Positions 62,843 to 64,000 of a DNA stretch of 64,000 bases are shown here, piece after piece. The number at the start of each line of letters is the position of its first letter. Position 1 is the stretch's first letter. The translations under genes and the position numbers were made by a program. Origin of the DNA: Desmonostoc vinosum HA7617-LM4 (GTDB lineage Bacteria > Cyanobacteriota > Cyanobacteriia > Cyanobacteriales > Nostocaceae); the NCBI GenBank assembly GCA_019359515.1, contig JAHHHC010000027.1, forward strand, positions 1-64,000, written 5' to 3'. The notes below the pieces were generated by a model. It did not search any database, was not told the DNA's origin, and was given only the letters and a program-made list of their open reading frames with translations.

Positions 62843-62870
62843 AAAAAACTTCTGGTGCTAATAGCTACCT

Positions 62871-63929
62871 ATGTCTCAGAAAAACGAAACACTCAGGCTT
62901 TTCTTGGCTGCTGTTGTCTCTGTTGGCTTAGTCTTTAGTGGGTTATGGTTTCTCATGGAACGATGGGCGCAAATAAACCCAACTAATTCCCAGCAGTCAA
63001 ATTCTTCTAATCAAACGAAATCAAATAATTCCCCTACTTCTACAAATAACCCAACCAACGAATGTCCATCATACTTCCCACAAGGAATATTCAACTATGG
63101 TGGTAGCACCACTTGGGCACCCATTCGTAAAGAAGTAGAACCAGTACTGAAAAATCTATGTCCTCAGTTTGGTTTACGCTACACTCAACCACCATCTGGT
63201 AATCCAGGATCTGGAACTGGCATTCAGATGTTGATAGATAATCAACTAGCTTTTTCAGAATCTTCTCGTTCAGTTAAGGCTGAAGAACATACACAAGCAC
63301 AGCAAAAAAAATTTAGTCTCAAAGAAATTCCAGTAGCAATTGATGGCATTGCGATCGCTGTCAACCCCAGCCTTAATATACCCGGTTTAACCGTTGCCCA
63401 ACTTAAAGACATCTACACTGGTAAGATTACTAACTGGCAAGAGGTAGACGGTTCTAATTTACCCATTACAGTTTACTCTCGTAGCAAAGAAGCTGGAGGT
63501 ACAGTAGATTTCTTTATTGAAAATGTTCTCAAGAAGGATAACTTTAGTACTAATATTAACTACGTTGGCACAACCACTGAAGCATTACGAAAAGTCGCTG
63601 CGACTCCTGGCGGCATTTACTATGCTTCCGCTCCAGAAGTTGTACCTCAATGTATGATTAAATCCCTACCAATAGGGCGTACAAGCAATCAACTCGTCCT
63701 TCCCTACCAAAAACCCTTAGTAACTCAATCTGAATGTCCTGCCAAACGCAATCAATTGAATACTCAAGCATTCCGTAGTGGGGACTATCCAATTACCCGT
63801 AACTTATTTGTAATTGTTAAACAAAATAACCAAACAGACCAACAAGCAGGTGAAGCTTATGCAAATTGGCTGTTAACATCTCAAGGGCAAGAACTCATCG
63901 AAAAAACGGGATTTGTCAAAATCAAATAA
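62871..63929 (+). CDS. PstS-like phosphate-binding protein
   Basis: A 352-residue periplasmic substrate-binding protein of the phosphate-binding family (PBP-like). An N-terminal helix (LFLAAVVSVGLVFSGLWFLM) anchors it; a Ser/Asn/Thr-rich linker follows. Motifs are FNYGGSTTWAPIRKEV, PPSGNPGSGTGIQMLIDNQL and DIYTGKITNWQEVDGSNLPI, with SRSKEAGGTVDFF in the second lobe. It probably senses or delivers phosphate; no PstCAB genes are in the window. It is co-oriented with the kinase gene, 28 nt after it, and may form a sensing pair. Confidence 0.85.
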   Translation: MSQKNETLRLFLAAVVSVGLVFSGLWFLMERWAQINPTNSQQSNSSNQTKSNNSPTSTNNPTNECPSYFPQGIFNYGGSTTWAPIRKEVEPVLKNLCPQFGLRYTQPPSGNPGSGTGIQMLIDNQLAFSESSRSVKAEEHTQAQQKKFSLKEIPVAIDGIAIAVNPSLNIPGLTVAQLKDIYTGKITNWQEVDGSNLPITVYSRSKEAGGTVDFFIENVLKKDNFSTNINYVGTTTEALRKVAATPGGIYYASAPEVVPQCMIKSLPIGRTSNQLVLPYQKPLVTQSECPAKRNQLNTQAFRSGDYPITRNLFVIVKQNNQTDQQAGEAYANWLLTSQGQELIEKTGFVKIK

Positions 63930-64000
63930 TTAAACTAGGAAAAATTAGCGAATCAAGGTAAATAATTACTCTTGAAGGCGAATTTGTCGAAATTTATTCA
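63930..64000. other. Window end, no gene seen
   Basis: 71 nt of AT-rich sequence after the PstS-like stop. No ORF or terminator could be placed. Confidence 0.4.

Overview
The window is chromosomal DNA of a filamentous, heterocyst-forming cyanobacterium of the Nostoc/Anabaena/Tolypothrix type. The evidence is abundant HIP1 sites (GCGATCGC), heptameric STRR repeats (GGGGACT, ATTCCCC), thylakoid NDH-1 genes, a RbcR/Ycf30 regulator, hetF with an NsiR1-type small-RNA array, and a hormogonium polysaccharide (hps) locus. No rRNA, tRNA, CRISPR array or intact transposase was seen.

Layout. 1-7050: sdhA, a small membrane protein, hetF (all minus strand), and upstream of hetF a ladder of about 134-nt units on the plus strand. 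Each good unit has a TCCGGA-like box, a transcript of about 60 nt starting GGTAGATGCACC, and its own terminator. This matches the heterocyst-specific sRNA NsiR1, whose first copy would be antisense to the hetF leader. 7050-19600: housekeeping and stress genes (two thioredoxin-fold or small proteins, a subtilase, glyoxalase I, an SLH/OprB porin, ClpB, a methyltransferase, HtpG, L28), separated by repeat-rich gaps and one MITE-like element. 20232-34296: the hps locus, hpsA-B-C-D-E-F-G-H followed by three further genes. It encodes a set of pseudopilins resembling a type II/IV secretion tip, several glycosyltransferases and HpsJ. 34863-40188: DUF502, nusB, ftsY and a GAF-PP2C phosphatase. 40248-52790: an accessory-looking stretch with a DUF1016 nuclease, small membrane proteins, a sigma-like protein, a TPR protein, a small protein with a double-glycine-like site and a Cys/Pro-rich tail, a two-partner-secretion exoprotein without partner, an orphan antitoxin, a RecB-like nuclease and a decayed phosphoglucomutase/phosphomannomutase pseudogene. 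52930-63929: ndhD and ndhF split by an opposing gene with a duplicated domain, a thioredoxin, a NnrU/Z-ISO-like protein, RbcR, a zinc-ribbon Ser/Thr kinase and a PstS-like binding protein.

How the genes work together. HetF and NsiR1 act in heterocyst differentiation. The hps genes act in hormogonium polysaccharide production and gliding. NdhD, NdhF and RbcR belong to photosynthetic electron flow and carbon assimilation. Several genes have start sites, termini or linkers built from STRR or G-rich intergenic repeats, so repeat spread has shaped coding sequence here.

The most notable observations are the decaying nsiR1 ladder beside hetF, the phosphohexomutase pseudogene at 50262-50936, the double-glycine-like small protein at 44940-45230, the pseudopilin reading of HpsA, and repeat DNA inside genes. 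All identifications come from reading the sequence and remembered family features; no database search was run.
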